This document shows positions 40,201 through 46,633 of a stretch of DNA of 64,000 bases, one piece after another (positions within the stretch are counted from its first letter, which is position 1; each line of letters opens with the position of its first letter). The translations under genes were made by a program, and so were the position numbers. The notes below the pieces were generated by a model, which worked only from the letters and a program-made list of their open reading frames with translations, was not told the DNA's origin and did not search any database. Source of the DNA: Streptomyces sp. SJL17-4. GTDB lineage: Bacteria; Actinomycetota; Actinomycetes; Streptomycetales; Streptomycetaceae. The stretch is from positions 3,906,001 to 3,970,000 of the forward strand of contig NZ_CP104578.1 of assembly GCF_036826855.1 (NCBI RefSeq), written 5' to 3'.

Positions 40201-41539
40201 CCGTCGCCTTCGCGGCGGCCGTGGCGGCAGCGGCGGAGGCACGGGCCACCTGCACGGACTGCTGGGCGTACATCAGACCCCGGCCGCGCGGCACGTGGGC
40301 CGTGTCGGCGACGGCCCACGCGGCCTGCTGCGCCGTGGTCGCCTTCTGGGCGGCGGCGGTGGCCTTGGCCGCCTGGGCCTTCGCCGAGGTGACGAGGGCG
40401 GCGACGTTGGCCCGGTAGCGGGCGAGGTCGGCGTCTGCCCTGTCGTACGTCGCCTGGTCGGGCTGGCCCGAATAGGTGGGGAAGGGCCAGCCGTCGAGAG
40501 TGTCCTGCCATCCCTTGCGCCAGAGCAGGAGCTGCTCGGCGAGCCACGCCTGCCCCATGGCCTCGACCAGGTCGTCGGTGGCCTCGCGGGTCGCCGCCGA
40601 GGCCTCGGCCTCCGCGCGCATGATCGTGGCGCGCTGGTCGGCCTGACCGGCGTACTCCAGCTCCCATTCGATCATCGCGGTCATCACGGGCTCGTTGAGC
40701 CTGCGCGACGGGTCGTACGGGTTGGCGTAGTCACAGGCGGCCCAGGCCTGCTTGAGGTCCTCGACCTCGACGCGGTACTCGGGCGAGTCCTTGGCCGGCG
40801 CCACGGTCGGGAAGCCGCCGCGCTTCAGGTAGGCCGCGATGTCGGTGGAGGTCCTGGAGGTCCAGCCGATCTGGCTGTCGCTGAGCATGCTCCGCGACGC
40901 CCAGTCGTGCCACTCGTCCTTGCCCTGGTTCTCCTCGGCGACGACCTTGGCGCGGGCGAGGGCCTCGGGGCTGGCCTTGCTGAGGGTGTCATCGCTGAGC
41001 TGCCAGGCGAGTTCCCGCTGGGTGCCGATGGTGAAGTTCCAGACGGCGTCGCCGAACTTCGGCGCCAACCACTCCAGCTCGCCGCCGCCGTCGTTCTTGG
41101 CGTAGACCTGGTTGGCGAGGGACAGGGCCTCGTCGCGGTCCCGGACGGCGTTGGCGTAGACGCCCCCGGCCTCCTTGTCCGCGTCGACGGCGACGTCCAG
41201 GGGGCTGTCGAGCCACCAGTCGAGGTCGTCACCGAGGACCGTGTTGAGCTGGGCCTCGGTTCCGGCCAGTCCCTCGATGGCCTTGGCCTTCGTGAGGGGG
41301 CCGCCGACGCGCAGCGCCTGCGCGCCCTTGCAGCGGTCGAGGCGTCGGTCGGAGCCGATGCTGTTCCGGTACTGGGTGAGGTCGTCCTGCTCGGGCTCGG
41401 TGTCGGCGACGGCCGGGACCGCCTGGATCATGCCCATGAGGACGGCGGACGCCGTCAGGAGGGCGGTGGTCGCGGTCGCCTTGGTCAGGGCGGACCGTAT
41501 GCGACGCCGGCGTCTGCCGACGTCTCTGAGCAATGACAT
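34277..41539 (-). CDS. Giant secreted Ala-rich coiled-coil protein B, polymorphic-toxin-like
   Basis: 2,420 residues from the ATG at 41539, paralogous to protein A over the first 2,000 or so residues, including the signal peptide (LLTASAVLMGMIQAVPAVAD). Two head-plus-coiled-coil units are joined near residue 1013 by the CGQTCVDDYRKGL...KECLASSDVDDCLWALVDIP linker. A third, diverged copy of that linker (CGQQCVDEYKAARDL...KECLSSGDFEACMWAILDV) occurs near 2110, before the tip. Then follow a Ser/Phe-rich stretch and a final domain of about 130 residues (DIREHHFDGGKLTKPDKGIW...EVLQKIFDMAEHQ...TSLVEVIVSTAGDAVSMYPVI). The His-Gly-Lys-Ser/Thr spacing and the YP ending recall the EndoU/RNase A-like (BECR) toxins. 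That is a guess from pattern. No immunity-like gene follows. Confidence 0.8.
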   Translation of the reverse strand: MSLLRDVGRRRRRIRSALTKATATTALLTASAVLMGMIQAVPAVADTEPEQDDLTQYRNSIGSDRRLDRCKGAQALRVGGPLTKAKAIEGLAGTEAQLNTVLGDDLDWWLDSPLDVAVDADKEAGGVYANAVRDRDEALSLANQVYAKNDGGGELEWLAPKFGDAVWNFTIGTQRELAWQLSDDTLSKASPEALARAKVVAEENQGKDEWHDWASRSMLSDSQIGWTSRTSTDIAAYLKRGGFPTVAPAKDSPEYRVEVEDLKQAWAACDYANPYDPSRRLNEPVMTAMIEWELEYAGQADQRATIMRAEAEASAATREATDDLVEAMGQAWLAEQLLLWRKGWQDTLDGWPFPTYSGQPDQATYDRADADLARYRANVAALVTSAKAQAAKATAAAQKATTAQQAAWAVADTAHVPRGRGLMYAQQSVQVARASAAAATAAAKATETALAAANATVATSDALLAKAQTEMQGLDTEFRRVAAEEAAAQAKAAADSAEANATAATESANLAKSARTTAETKRDKARTAAATAASERAKAEAEKATAVASRAKAATERAKAKAAEEKAATQQTTATSAGTAAGTATADAAAKRKLADEKAKAAQTAREKAIAALRAKQATAARAAALEAAATAAEGSDAAAETRAAATAARTAANEAVQAASAAQSAADQATTAAVGARTAATTAEGAAERAKAGADTAWSAYYASLGEASSAHAAAATALDASQDAVVRADNAATASENATELAKKAQQESAAAGASAAEAVKSAATVVGRAYAAGQAALAARDASKAAITSAAEAVALGSPYQEKDSAAAFAVLVGQSSKTAAEQQAAAAAAKATAAAAAAESAQQTAAQATGDAKLAAEAAARAASDSVRAIEAATRAQASAAQASDAQKGAKDASDDAAVHTEQAGKDALSARTTAGSVSDIAAEAAREATDAERHAAEANEKAGRSSEAALEAARKAAESEKDAKDAEDRASDAEGDSSAAEEAAKKAEQEQREKNEAAHEEALAEGDTPIKGGASNWPALGEREEKILLDVCGQTCVDDYRKGLAAVSVNVVEWATANGGQILFEQLDAAKVKECLASSDVDDCLWALVDIPSSSVIVGRIPALSQAIDKVSDGMRKIFRDADDALRRLNELAAEISHVRSTPRLERCITGVALHAGGARTKATAIEGLSGTKEQLHAVMGDLAWLSFTPLGQANSQDRQAAYEYIDRIAARKAVLEDANHPYAMSSFDDGITLHAPQFGAEIMAFTYSAQPKLSARLGWDGHTNPSAEALAQAREITEQNRGKDDWHDFAADSMLRDASTTNTRFWGGTTSADIATYLRHGGFPAKKVTQGTAAFRVEVENLKQAWATCNHGDPVDPRNALSEVVSQASAEWEAEYAGQNTQRTLIMRAEADAAAATKAATDNMIEAIGQAWLADQILRWQKYWHDQLARDPDHIFKPKQALFDQAKSDLEKARGKVRTLVTTAQEQAGLATAAAQRAVTAQQQAWTIADAAEAPRGRGLMYAQQSVQVARASGAAATAAAKATETALNAANATVSTSHTLLALAQTQTHAVNTEFRRIAAQEAAAQAKAAADSADKHAAEAEANLKIAQEAKATAEREEQEAKQAAATAQAKRAEAELERANAAAHRATAESERDKASAAEARAVEEQGRASTARATADGAGETAGTKRDEASEAEEEARLARNRAVVAEREKRAADSRAAALESAAAAAVGTEAAAETRQAATEARTAANEATTAATNARAAANEAGTAAVNSRTAALKSKGAAKRSEAAADGAQAAYSTALGAAAAAHAAAATAIDASEAAALNARNAEAESRKASAAALVAKQEAGAAHVEAVETAQWAAKTAGYAYAVATAASAARDTATQTATSANEAIAIGTPYQETDASAGFAVLTGQSALTLSEQQAKAAEAKATQAAAYAAEAQRLADRAAADDKLAAQAAAAAAKDAERAAQAVKRAQTAAVEAEKAAKAAQAAAQRADGYALQAGKDALAATSAANAAMGEAAAADSAATEAEKDAAGARAAATSAESDAAAARSTATQAESDADAAETSASNAQTLAKEADEAAKRAEEEYRKSVLAQQAKHVETGSLYDGPQLGADDEELLRQLCGQQCVDEYKAARDLAGGDIIEWVKANGGAILLELFGLANIKECLSSGDFEACMWAILDVAAHLVPVLKIPAVAKALYRIGTALYGYFEKSRLAQKLLSKYDALVKQAKNLPSCLVPQPKSAVSSASFAGPASFTTASFTTASFSASSSSSSRGGWDDYYPDGPETPSTDDIWEQYEAQKQPEQEDPGGWDKVNPGKMCRKVMTNPWFFDDIREHHFDGGKLTKPDKGIWKANTSDEVLQKIFDMAEHQCAQWLQGTAATYRKCVFNPGIGTVGRATRDDPESHTSLVEVIVSTAGDAVSMYPVIR

Positions 41540-41892
41540 GTTCTGCCTTGCAATCTCGCGATCGTCCGGCAGCACGCTCTGAACATGGGCATGACACAGT
41601 CGACGGCTCGCCGACCAGGCAGAGTTCCCCCTTGGCACGACAGCACCGGCATGCTCGCCCCCCACGAACCCGGCGCTGCCGCTTACTCCGCGACTGTGTC
41701 ATGTCCGACGCGGCACGTGAAGATCAAATAATCTTCACCAAGGGCACACAATCGCCCAGCGAGGGACAAGGCGCCTCGCCTGTTGATCATGTTGTTACCG
41801 GTCGTAAGAAGGCCTGGACCTGCACCGTCCCGTATGCCGAGATCCCCCGCGATCCGGGAATGACAGGCATGAAACGGAGGTTGACGCATGTC
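41540..41892. promoter_or_regulatory. Divergent control region: giant gene B / MFS exporter
   Basis: 353 bp, no coding frame. It contains a perfect inverted repeat GTGAAGAT-CAAATA-ATCTTCAC (41717-41738; 8-bp arms, 6-bp spacer) and, 45 bp further, TGATCATGTTGTTACCG (41784-41800). Both are also found, the first less perfectly, before giant gene A at almost the same distance from the start. The right end holds CGGAGG (41875-41880), the ribosome site of the exporter. Confidence 0.65.
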
Positions 41893-43218
41893 ATGCCGCC
41901 TTCCTCCGCCGAGCCCACGACACCCCCCGCCGAGCCGAACCCCGGGCCCTCCGCACGGGCCGCCGAGTCCTCCACAGCGGCCCCCGGATCCCCCGCCCCC
42001 GCCACCCGCATGCCGCTGGCCGTCTACATCCTCGGCCTGTCCGTCTTCGCGCTCGGCACGAGCGAGTTCATGCTCTCCGGACTGCTGGAGTCCATCGCGG
42101 AGGACATGAACGTCTCCATCCCCCGCGCCGGACTGCTCATCTCGGCCTTCGCGATCGGCATGGTCGTCGGCGCGCCCCTGCTCGCCGTCGCCACCCTGCG
42201 GCTCCCCCGCAAGGCCACCCTCATCGCCCTCATCACCGTCTTCGGACTCGGCCAGATAGCCGGTGCCCTCGCACCCAACTACGCGATCCTCTTCGCCTCC
42301 CGCGTCATCAGCGCCCTCGCCTGCGCCGGCTTCTGGGCGGTCGGCGCGGCGGTGGCCATCGCGATGGTCCCGGTCGGCTCGCGCGCCCGCGCCATGGCGG
42401 TCATGATCGGCGGCCTCTCCATCGCCAACGTCCTCGGCGTCCCCGCCGGTGCCTTCCTCGGCGAGCACCTCGGCTGGCGCTCCGCGTTCTGGGCGGTCGG
42501 CCTCGCCTCCGCGATCGCCCTCGTCGGCGTGGCGACCCGCATCCCCCGCATCCCCCTCCCCGAGACGAAGCCCCGCCTCAGGAGCGAGGTCGCCATCTAC
42601 CGCGACCGCCAGGTCCTCCTCTCGATCGTCGTCACCGCCCTCGCCGCGGGCGGCGTCTTCTGCGCCTTCTCCTACCTGGCCCCGCTGCTCACCGACGTGT
42701 CCGGCCTCGACGACGGCTGGGTCTCGGGCGTCCTCGGGCTCTTCGGCATCGGCGCGGTGATCGGTACGACGATCGGCGGCCGGGTCGCCGACGCCCACCT
42801 CTTCGGCGTGATGCTCACCGGCATCGCCGCCTCCACGGTCTTCCTGGTCGCCCTGGCCCTCTTCGTGTCCAGCCCGGTCGCCACGATCGTGCTGACCTTC
42901 CTCCTCGGCGTCTCCGCCTTCTACACGGCCCCGGCCCTCAACGCCCGCATGTTCAACGTCGCCGGCGTCGCCCCCACCCTCGCGGGCGCCACCACCACCG
43001 CCGCCTTCAACCTCGGCAACACGGGCGGCCCCTGGCTCGGCGGCACGGTCATCGACGCGGGCCTCGGCTTCGCCTCGACGGCCTGGGCTGGCGCGGCGAT
43101 GACGGCCGTCGGCCTGGCGACGGCAGCGGTGGCCCTGAAGCTCCACACCTCCCGGTCCCGCGTGGTGACCTCCGGGATCCCGCAGGCCGAGAAGGCCGCA
43201 TCCCCCACCTCCCGCTGA
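41893..43218 (+). CDS. MFS exporter, Cml/Cmx-type chloramphenicol efflux
   Basis: 441 residues with 12 predicted TM helices after a 40-residue Pro/Ala-rich tail. Blocks seen are [52 protein letters not shown] and [16 protein letters not shown]. This is the DHA1 group containing actinobacterial chloramphenicol exporters. The start at 41893 is chosen because GGAGG ends 12 nt before it. Earlier in-frame ATGs (41860, 41869) have no such site. An 88-bp gap leads to a chloramphenicol phosphotransferase gene, which makes chloramphenicol the likeliest substrate. Confidence 0.82.
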   Translation: MPPSSAEPTTPPAEPNPGPSARAAESSTAAPGSPAPATRMPLAVYILGLSVFALGTSEFMLSGLLESIAEDMNVSIPRAGLLISAFAIGMVVGAPLLAVATLRLPRKATLIALITVFGLGQIAGALAPNYAILFASRVISALACAGFWAVGAAVAIAMVPVGSRARAMAVMIGGLSIANVLGVPAGAFLGEHLGWRSAFWAVGLASAIALVGVATRIPRIPLPETKPRLRSEVAIYRDRQVLLSIVVTALAAGGVFCAFSYLAPLLTDVSGLDDGWVSGVLGLFGIGAVIGTTIGGRVADAHLFGVMLTGIAASTVFLVALALFVSSPVATIVLTFLLGVSAFYTAPALNARMFNVAGVAPTLAGATTTAAFNLGNTGGPWLGGTVIDAGLGFASTAWAGAAMTAVGLATAAVALKLHTSRSRVVTSGIPQAEKAASPTSR

Positions 43219-43230
43219 CCCCCGACGTCG

Positions 43231-43262
43231 GGCCGCGGGCAGCGGGCCGGGGGCCCGCGGCC
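43231..43262 (+). terminator. Hairpin after the exporter gene
   Basis: GGCCGCGGGC (43231-43240) pairs perfectly with 43253-43262, loop 12 nt. It lies 13 bp after the stop codon and before the cpt start, so it may act as a partial terminator or attenuator. Confidence 0.45.
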
Positions 43263-43306
43263 GAAATCCCCTTGGTGCGGCTCCGTCACCGCCGTACGGT
43301 GGCCCG

Positions 43307-43840
43307 GTGACGACGCAGATGATCATCCTCAACGGCGGCTCCAGCGCGGGGAAGTCCGGCATCGTACGGTGCCTCCAGGCCGTACTCCCCGACCCCTGGC
43401 TCGCGTTCGGCGTCGACTCGCTCATCGACGCGATGCCCCTGAAGATGCAGAGCTCGGACGACGGCATCGAGTTCGACGCCGACGGCGGGGTGAACATCGG
43501 CGCCGACTTCCGCGCCCTGGAAGGCGCCTGGGCCCAGGGCGTCGTCACCATGGCCCGCGCAGGCGCCCGGATCATCATCGACGACGTCTTCCTGAGCGGA
43601 GCCGCCGCCCAGGACCGCTGGCGGAGCTTCGTCGGCGACCTCGACGTGCTCTGGGTCGGCGTCCGGTGCGACAGCACCGTCGCCGAGGGCCGCGAGATCG
43701 CGCGCGGCGACCGGGTCGCCGGAATGGCCGCGAAGCAGGCGGACATCGTGCACCGGGGCGTCGTCTACGACGTGGAGGTCGACACCACTCACACCGAATC
43801 GCTGGAGTGCGCCCGCGCCATCGCGGACCGCGTCGCCTGA
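43307..43840 (+). CDS. cpt: Chloramphenicol 3-O-phosphotransferase
   Basis: 177 residues, the length of the S. venezuelae enzyme, which it matches closely by eye throughout ([42 protein letters not shown]). The Walker A GGSSAGKS (residues 10-17) binds ATP, and Asp37 in FGVDS is the catalytic base of the known enzyme. It phosphorylates the primary hydroxyl of chloramphenicol. The GTG start at 43307 fits the S. venezuelae N-terminus (MTT-MIILNGG). With the upstream exporter it forms a two-gene resistance unit. No chloramphenicol biosynthetic genes are present here. Confidence 0.95.
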   Translation: MTTQMIILNGGSSAGKSGIVRCLQAVLPDPWLAFGVDSLIDAMPLKMQSSDDGIEFDADGGVNIGADFRALEGAWAQGVVTMARAGARIIIDDVFLSGAAAQDRWRSFVGDLDVLWVGVRCDSTVAEGREIARGDRVAGMAAKQADIVHRGVVYDVEVDTTHTESLECARAIADRVA

Positions 43841-43894
43841 CCCGTACGCCGAGGTCGTCCGACCCGTACACCGAGGTCGTCCGACCCGTACGCC
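43839..43894. repeat. 22-bp tandem repeat, 2.5 copies
   Basis: Units at 43839-43860 and 43861-43882 differ at one base, and a 12-bp partial copy follows (unit core GACCCGTACRCCGAGGTCG). The first unit includes the cpt stop codon. Confidence 0.85.
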
Positions 43895-43937
43895 TCACGC
43901 CGAGGTCAGGTCCCGCACCAGGCCTCCGTGAACACCG

Positions 43938-44210
43938 TCAGGCGGGTGCCGGCCGGCCCTTCGGGCGCCGGAGCCCCGCCTCCGTGAGACGCCTCAGCAG
44001 CTCCTTCGACCCGACCTCGACCGCACCACCGGCCACGGCGTCCGCGTACCGGTCGGAGGGGATGTCGTAGTGGTCCCGCTCGAACGCGCGGGGCGGTGCG
44101 CCGATCGAGGCGGCGAAGGCGTGCAGCTCCTCGAAGGAGACGTCGCTGACCAGGTGCGACCACATGCGGCCGTGCCCCGGCCAGGTCGGCGGGTCGATAT
44201 AGAGGGTCAC
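43938..44210 (-). CDS. DUF4031 family protein
   Basis: 90 residues: TLYIDPPTWPGHGRMWSHLVSDVSFEELHAFAASIGAP..AFERDHYDIPSDRY is the complete conserved block of this small actinobacterial family. The His/Asp residues (GHGRMWSHL, RDHYDIP) look like a metal or active site, but no activity is established. The GTG start at 44210 lies 13 nt after the stop of the upstream gene, so the two are probably cotranscribed. Confidence 0.82.
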   Translation of the reverse strand: MTLYIDPPTWPGHGRMWSHLVSDVSFEELHAFAASIGAPPRAFERDHYDIPSDRYADAVAGGAVEVGSKELLRRLTEAGLRRPKGRPAPA

Positions 44211-44223
44211 CTGCGGGAGCTCC

Positions 44224-44580
44224 TCACTTCAGGCCGCCCACCGGCGCGACCACGACACCCTGCTTCCCGCAGACCCAGTGCGGGTCCGGCCCCAGCTCGG
44301 GCTCCACGTCCAGGGCGTGCGGGTCGCCCGTGGAGCAGACCGGGCAGAGGGGCCAGCGGCCGTACCGTTCGAGCAGGGCGTCCTGGACGTCCTGGGCGAC
44401 GAGACCGGCGACGTACGTCAGGCCCTCGGGCCACTGCTCGACCCACCAGCGCCGGTGGGTCACCGCGTCCTCCACCATCGACACCACCTCGGCCGCGGCG
44501 ACCTCGCGTGCCACCAGGTCGGCCAGTACCAGGGCGCGGGCAGTGTGCAGCGCCTGCTCCAGGGGGTCGATGTCGTCCAT
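44224..44580 (-). CDS. Hypothetical protein with CPVC motif
   Basis: 118 residues. The N-terminal half is helical and acidic (LEQALHTARALVLADLVAREVAAAEVVSMVEDA). The C-terminal half has CPVCSTGDPHALDVEPELGPDPHWVCG, where Cys, Cys, His and Cys could bind zinc. It is not recognised beyond being a typical conserved Streptomyces small protein. It is divergent from the RpiR regulator gene and in line with the DUF4031 gene. Confidence 0.7.
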   Translation of the reverse strand: MDDIDPLEQALHTARALVLADLVAREVAAAEVVSMVEDAVTHRRWWVEQWPEGLTYVAGLVAQDVQDALLERYGRWPLCPVCSTGDPHALDVEPELGPDPHWVCGKQGVVVAPVGGLK

Positions 44581-44637
44581 GCCCCCATTGTCACCCGGGG
44601 CGAGCGCACCTCGCGAAAAGGCCGAAGGTCCCACCCC

Positions 44638-44681
44638 GACCCGGGACCGGTCCGGGATCGGTCGGGGATCGGTCCGGGACC
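44638..44681. repeat. 11-bp direct repeats upstream of the RpiR promoter
   Basis: Three adjacent units at 44649-44659, 44660-44670 and 44671-44681 (consensus GGTCSGGGAYC) with a fourth, poorer one before them. The 11-bp period places one unit per helical turn, suggesting a protein-binding array or a DNA-bending element. Confidence 0.7.
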
Positions 44682-44708
44682 GACGGGCTCTTGTCGCACC
44701 ACCCATCC

Positions 44709-44754
44709 GAAAGTATCTTTCAGATGTGACCAATGATGTGAAGGAAAGTTTCAC
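44709..44754. promoter_or_regulatory. Two GAAA..TTTC operators at the RpiR start
   Basis: GAAAG-TAT-CTTTC (44709-44721) and GAAA-G-TTTC (44744-44752, inside the longer GTGAA..TTCAC dyad 44738-44754) are centred about 33 bp apart, three helical turns. The second lies within the first codons of the regulator gene. They match the GAAA/TTTC half-sites used by MurR/RpiR-type regulators and would mediate autorepression of the operon. Confidence 0.6.
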
Positions 44755-45643
44755 GGGTGACGCGCCGCCCGCCCCCGCCGCGCTCGCGGCCAAGGTGCGG
44801 ACCCTCGCGCCGTCCATGACCCGCTCGATGCAGCGGGTCGCCGAAGCCGTCGCCGAAGACCCCGCCGGCTGCGCCGCGCTCACGGTCACCGGCCTCGCCG
44901 AGCTCACCGGCACCAGTGAGGCGACCGTCGTCCGCACCGCCCGCCTCCTCGGCTACCCCGGCTACCGCGACCTCCGGCTCGCCCTCGCCGGACTCGCCGC
45001 CCAGCAGCAGTCCGGCCGCGCGCCCGCCGTCACCGCCGACATCGCCGTCGACGACCCGATCGCCGACGTCGTCGCCAAGCTGGCCTACGACGAGCAGCAG
45101 ACCCTCGCCGACACCGCCGCCGGACTCGACACCGTCCAGCTCGGCGCCGCCGTCGCCGCCCTCGCCACCGCCCGCCGCATCGACATCTACGGCATCGGCG
45201 CCTCCGGACTCGTCGCCCAGGACCTCGGCCAGAAACTCCTCCGCATCGGCCTGATCGCACACGCCCACAGCGACCCGCACCTCGCCGTCACCAACGCCGT
45301 GCAGCTCCGCTCCGGCGACGTCGCCATCGCCATCACCCACTCCGGCTCGACCGGCGACGTCATAGAGCCGCTCCGGGTCGCCTTCGACCGCGGGGCGACG
45401 ACGGTCGCGATCACCGGCCGCCCGGACGGGCCGGTCACGCAGTACGCCGACCACATCCTGACCACCTCCACCGCCCGCGAGAGCGAACTGCGCCCCGCCG
45501 CCATGTCGTCCCGGACCAGCCAACTCCTGGTCGTGGACTGCCTGTTCACCTGCGTCACACAGCGTACGTACGAGACGGCGGCCCCTGCCCTCGCCGCCTC
45601 GTACGAAGCCCTGGCCCACCGCCACTCACCCCGCACCCGCTGA
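44726..45643 (+). CDS. MurR/RpiR-family transcriptional regulator
   Basis: 305 residues. The N-terminal HTH_6 domain (about 25-95) shows RVAEAVAEDPAGCAALTVTGLAELTGTSEATVVRTARLLGYPGYRDLRLALA. The SIS sugar-phosphate domain (about 145-280) shows RRIDIYGIGASGLVAQDLGQKLLRIG and VAIAITHSGSTGDVIEPLRVA. SIS domains of this family sense MurNAc-6-P, GlcNAc-6-P or related phosphosugars. The GTG at 44726 is taken as start; a GTG at 44738 is also possible. It heads the murQ-EIIBC operon with a 26-bp gap to murQ. Confidence 0.9.
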   Translation: MTNDVKESFTGDAPPAPAALAAKVRTLAPSMTRSMQRVAEAVAEDPAGCAALTVTGLAELTGTSEATVVRTARLLGYPGYRDLRLALAGLAAQQQSGRAPAVTADIAVDDPIADVVAKLAYDEQQTLADTAAGLDTVQLGAAVAALATARRIDIYGIGASGLVAQDLGQKLLRIGLIAHAHSDPHLAVTNAVQLRSGDVAIAITHSGSTGDVIEPLRVAFDRGATTVAITGRPDGPVTQYADHILTTSTARESELRPAAMSSRTSQLLVVDCLFTCVTQRTYETAAPALAASYEALAHRHSPRTR

Positions 45644-45669
45644 CGACCACAGCACCGAAAGAGCCGCTC

Positions 45670-46599
45670 GTGTCTGCTACCTACTCCGAACTCCGCGCCC
45701 AGCTGGCCACGCTCACCACCGAAGCGTTCCGTCCGGAACTGGCCGAGATCGACCAGCTCCCCACCGCCGAGATCGCCGCGCTCATGAACGGCGAGGACGC
45801 CACCGTCCCCGCCGCCGTCGCCCGGCAGCTCCCCGCCATCGCCGCCGCCATCGACGCCACCGCCGAGCGCATGGCCCGCGGCGGACGCCTCATCTACCTC
45901 GGCGCCGGCACCGCGGGCCGCCTCGGCGTCCTCGACGCCAGCGAGTGCCCGCCCACCTTCAACACCGACCCCAGCGAGGTCGTCGGCCTCATCGCGGGCG
46001 GCCCGTCCGCCATGATCAAGGCCGTCGAAGGAGCCGAGGACTCGAAGGAACTCGCCGCCGAGGACCTCACCGCGCTCGGCGTCACCGCGGACGACACCGT
46101 CGTCGGCATCTCCGCCTCCGGCCGCACCCCGTACGCCATCGGCGCCGTCGAACACGCCCGCGCGCGGGGCGCGCTCACCATCGGCCTCTCCTGCAACGAG
46201 GACAGCGCCCTCGCCGCCGCCGCCGAGCACGGCATCGAGGTCGTCCCCGGCCCGGAGCTGCTCACCGGCTCGACCCGGCTCAAGGCGGGCACCGCCCAGA
46301 AGCTCGTCCTCAACATGATCTCGACGATCACGATGATCCGGCTCGGCAAGACGTACGGAAACCTCATGGTCGACGTCCGCGCCTCCAACGAGAAGCTCCA
46401 GGCCCGCTCGCGGCGGATCGTCGCCCTGGCCACCGGCGCGCCGGACGAGCAGATCGAGACCGCCCTCGCCGCCGCCGACGGGGAGGTGAAGAACGCCATC
46501 CTCATGATCCTCGCCGACATCGACGCCCCGACGGCCGCCCAGCGCCTGACCGACTCCCAGGGCCACCTGCGCGCGGCGCTGCACGCGAAGACCAGCTGA
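45670..46599 (+). CDS. murQ: N-acetylmuramic acid 6-phosphate etherase
   Basis: 309 residues. MurQ signatures: RLIYLGAGTAGRLGVLDASECPPTFNTDP (SIS substrate site with catalytic Glu), IAGGPSAMIKAVEGAEDS, and GSTRLKAGTAQKLVLNMISTITMIRLGKTYGNLMVDV. It cleaves the lactyl ether of MurNAc-6-P to GlcNAc-6-P and lactate in cell-wall recycling or scavenging. The GTG start at 45670 gives the usual N-terminal ELRAQLATLTTEAF. It lies in the operon between the RpiR regulator and the PTS transporter. Confidence 0.96.
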   Translation: MSATYSELRAQLATLTTEAFRPELAEIDQLPTAEIAALMNGEDATVPAAVARQLPAIAAAIDATAERMARGGRLIYLGAGTAGRLGVLDASECPPTFNTDPSEVVGLIAGGPSAMIKAVEGAEDSKELAAEDLTALGVTADDTVVGISASGRTPYAIGAVEHARARGALTIGLSCNEDSALAAAAEHGIEVVPGPELLTGSTRLKAGTAQKLVLNMISTITMIRLGKTYGNLMVDVRASNEKLQARSRRIVALATGAPDEQIETALAAADGEVKNAILMILADIDAPTAAQRLTDSQGHLRAALHAKTS

Positions 46600-46633
46600 G
46601 CCCCCTCCCCTCACAGCAAGGCACCACCCCTCC

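Noticed and set aside
36641..41536. Plus-strand open frame of about 1,630 codons opposite giant gene B
   Set aside because: Same reason as for gene A; Arg/Gly-rich shadow with no start signal.
43839..43894. Possible CRISPR-like array
   Set aside because: The 22-bp units are contiguous with no spacers, and no cas genes are near.
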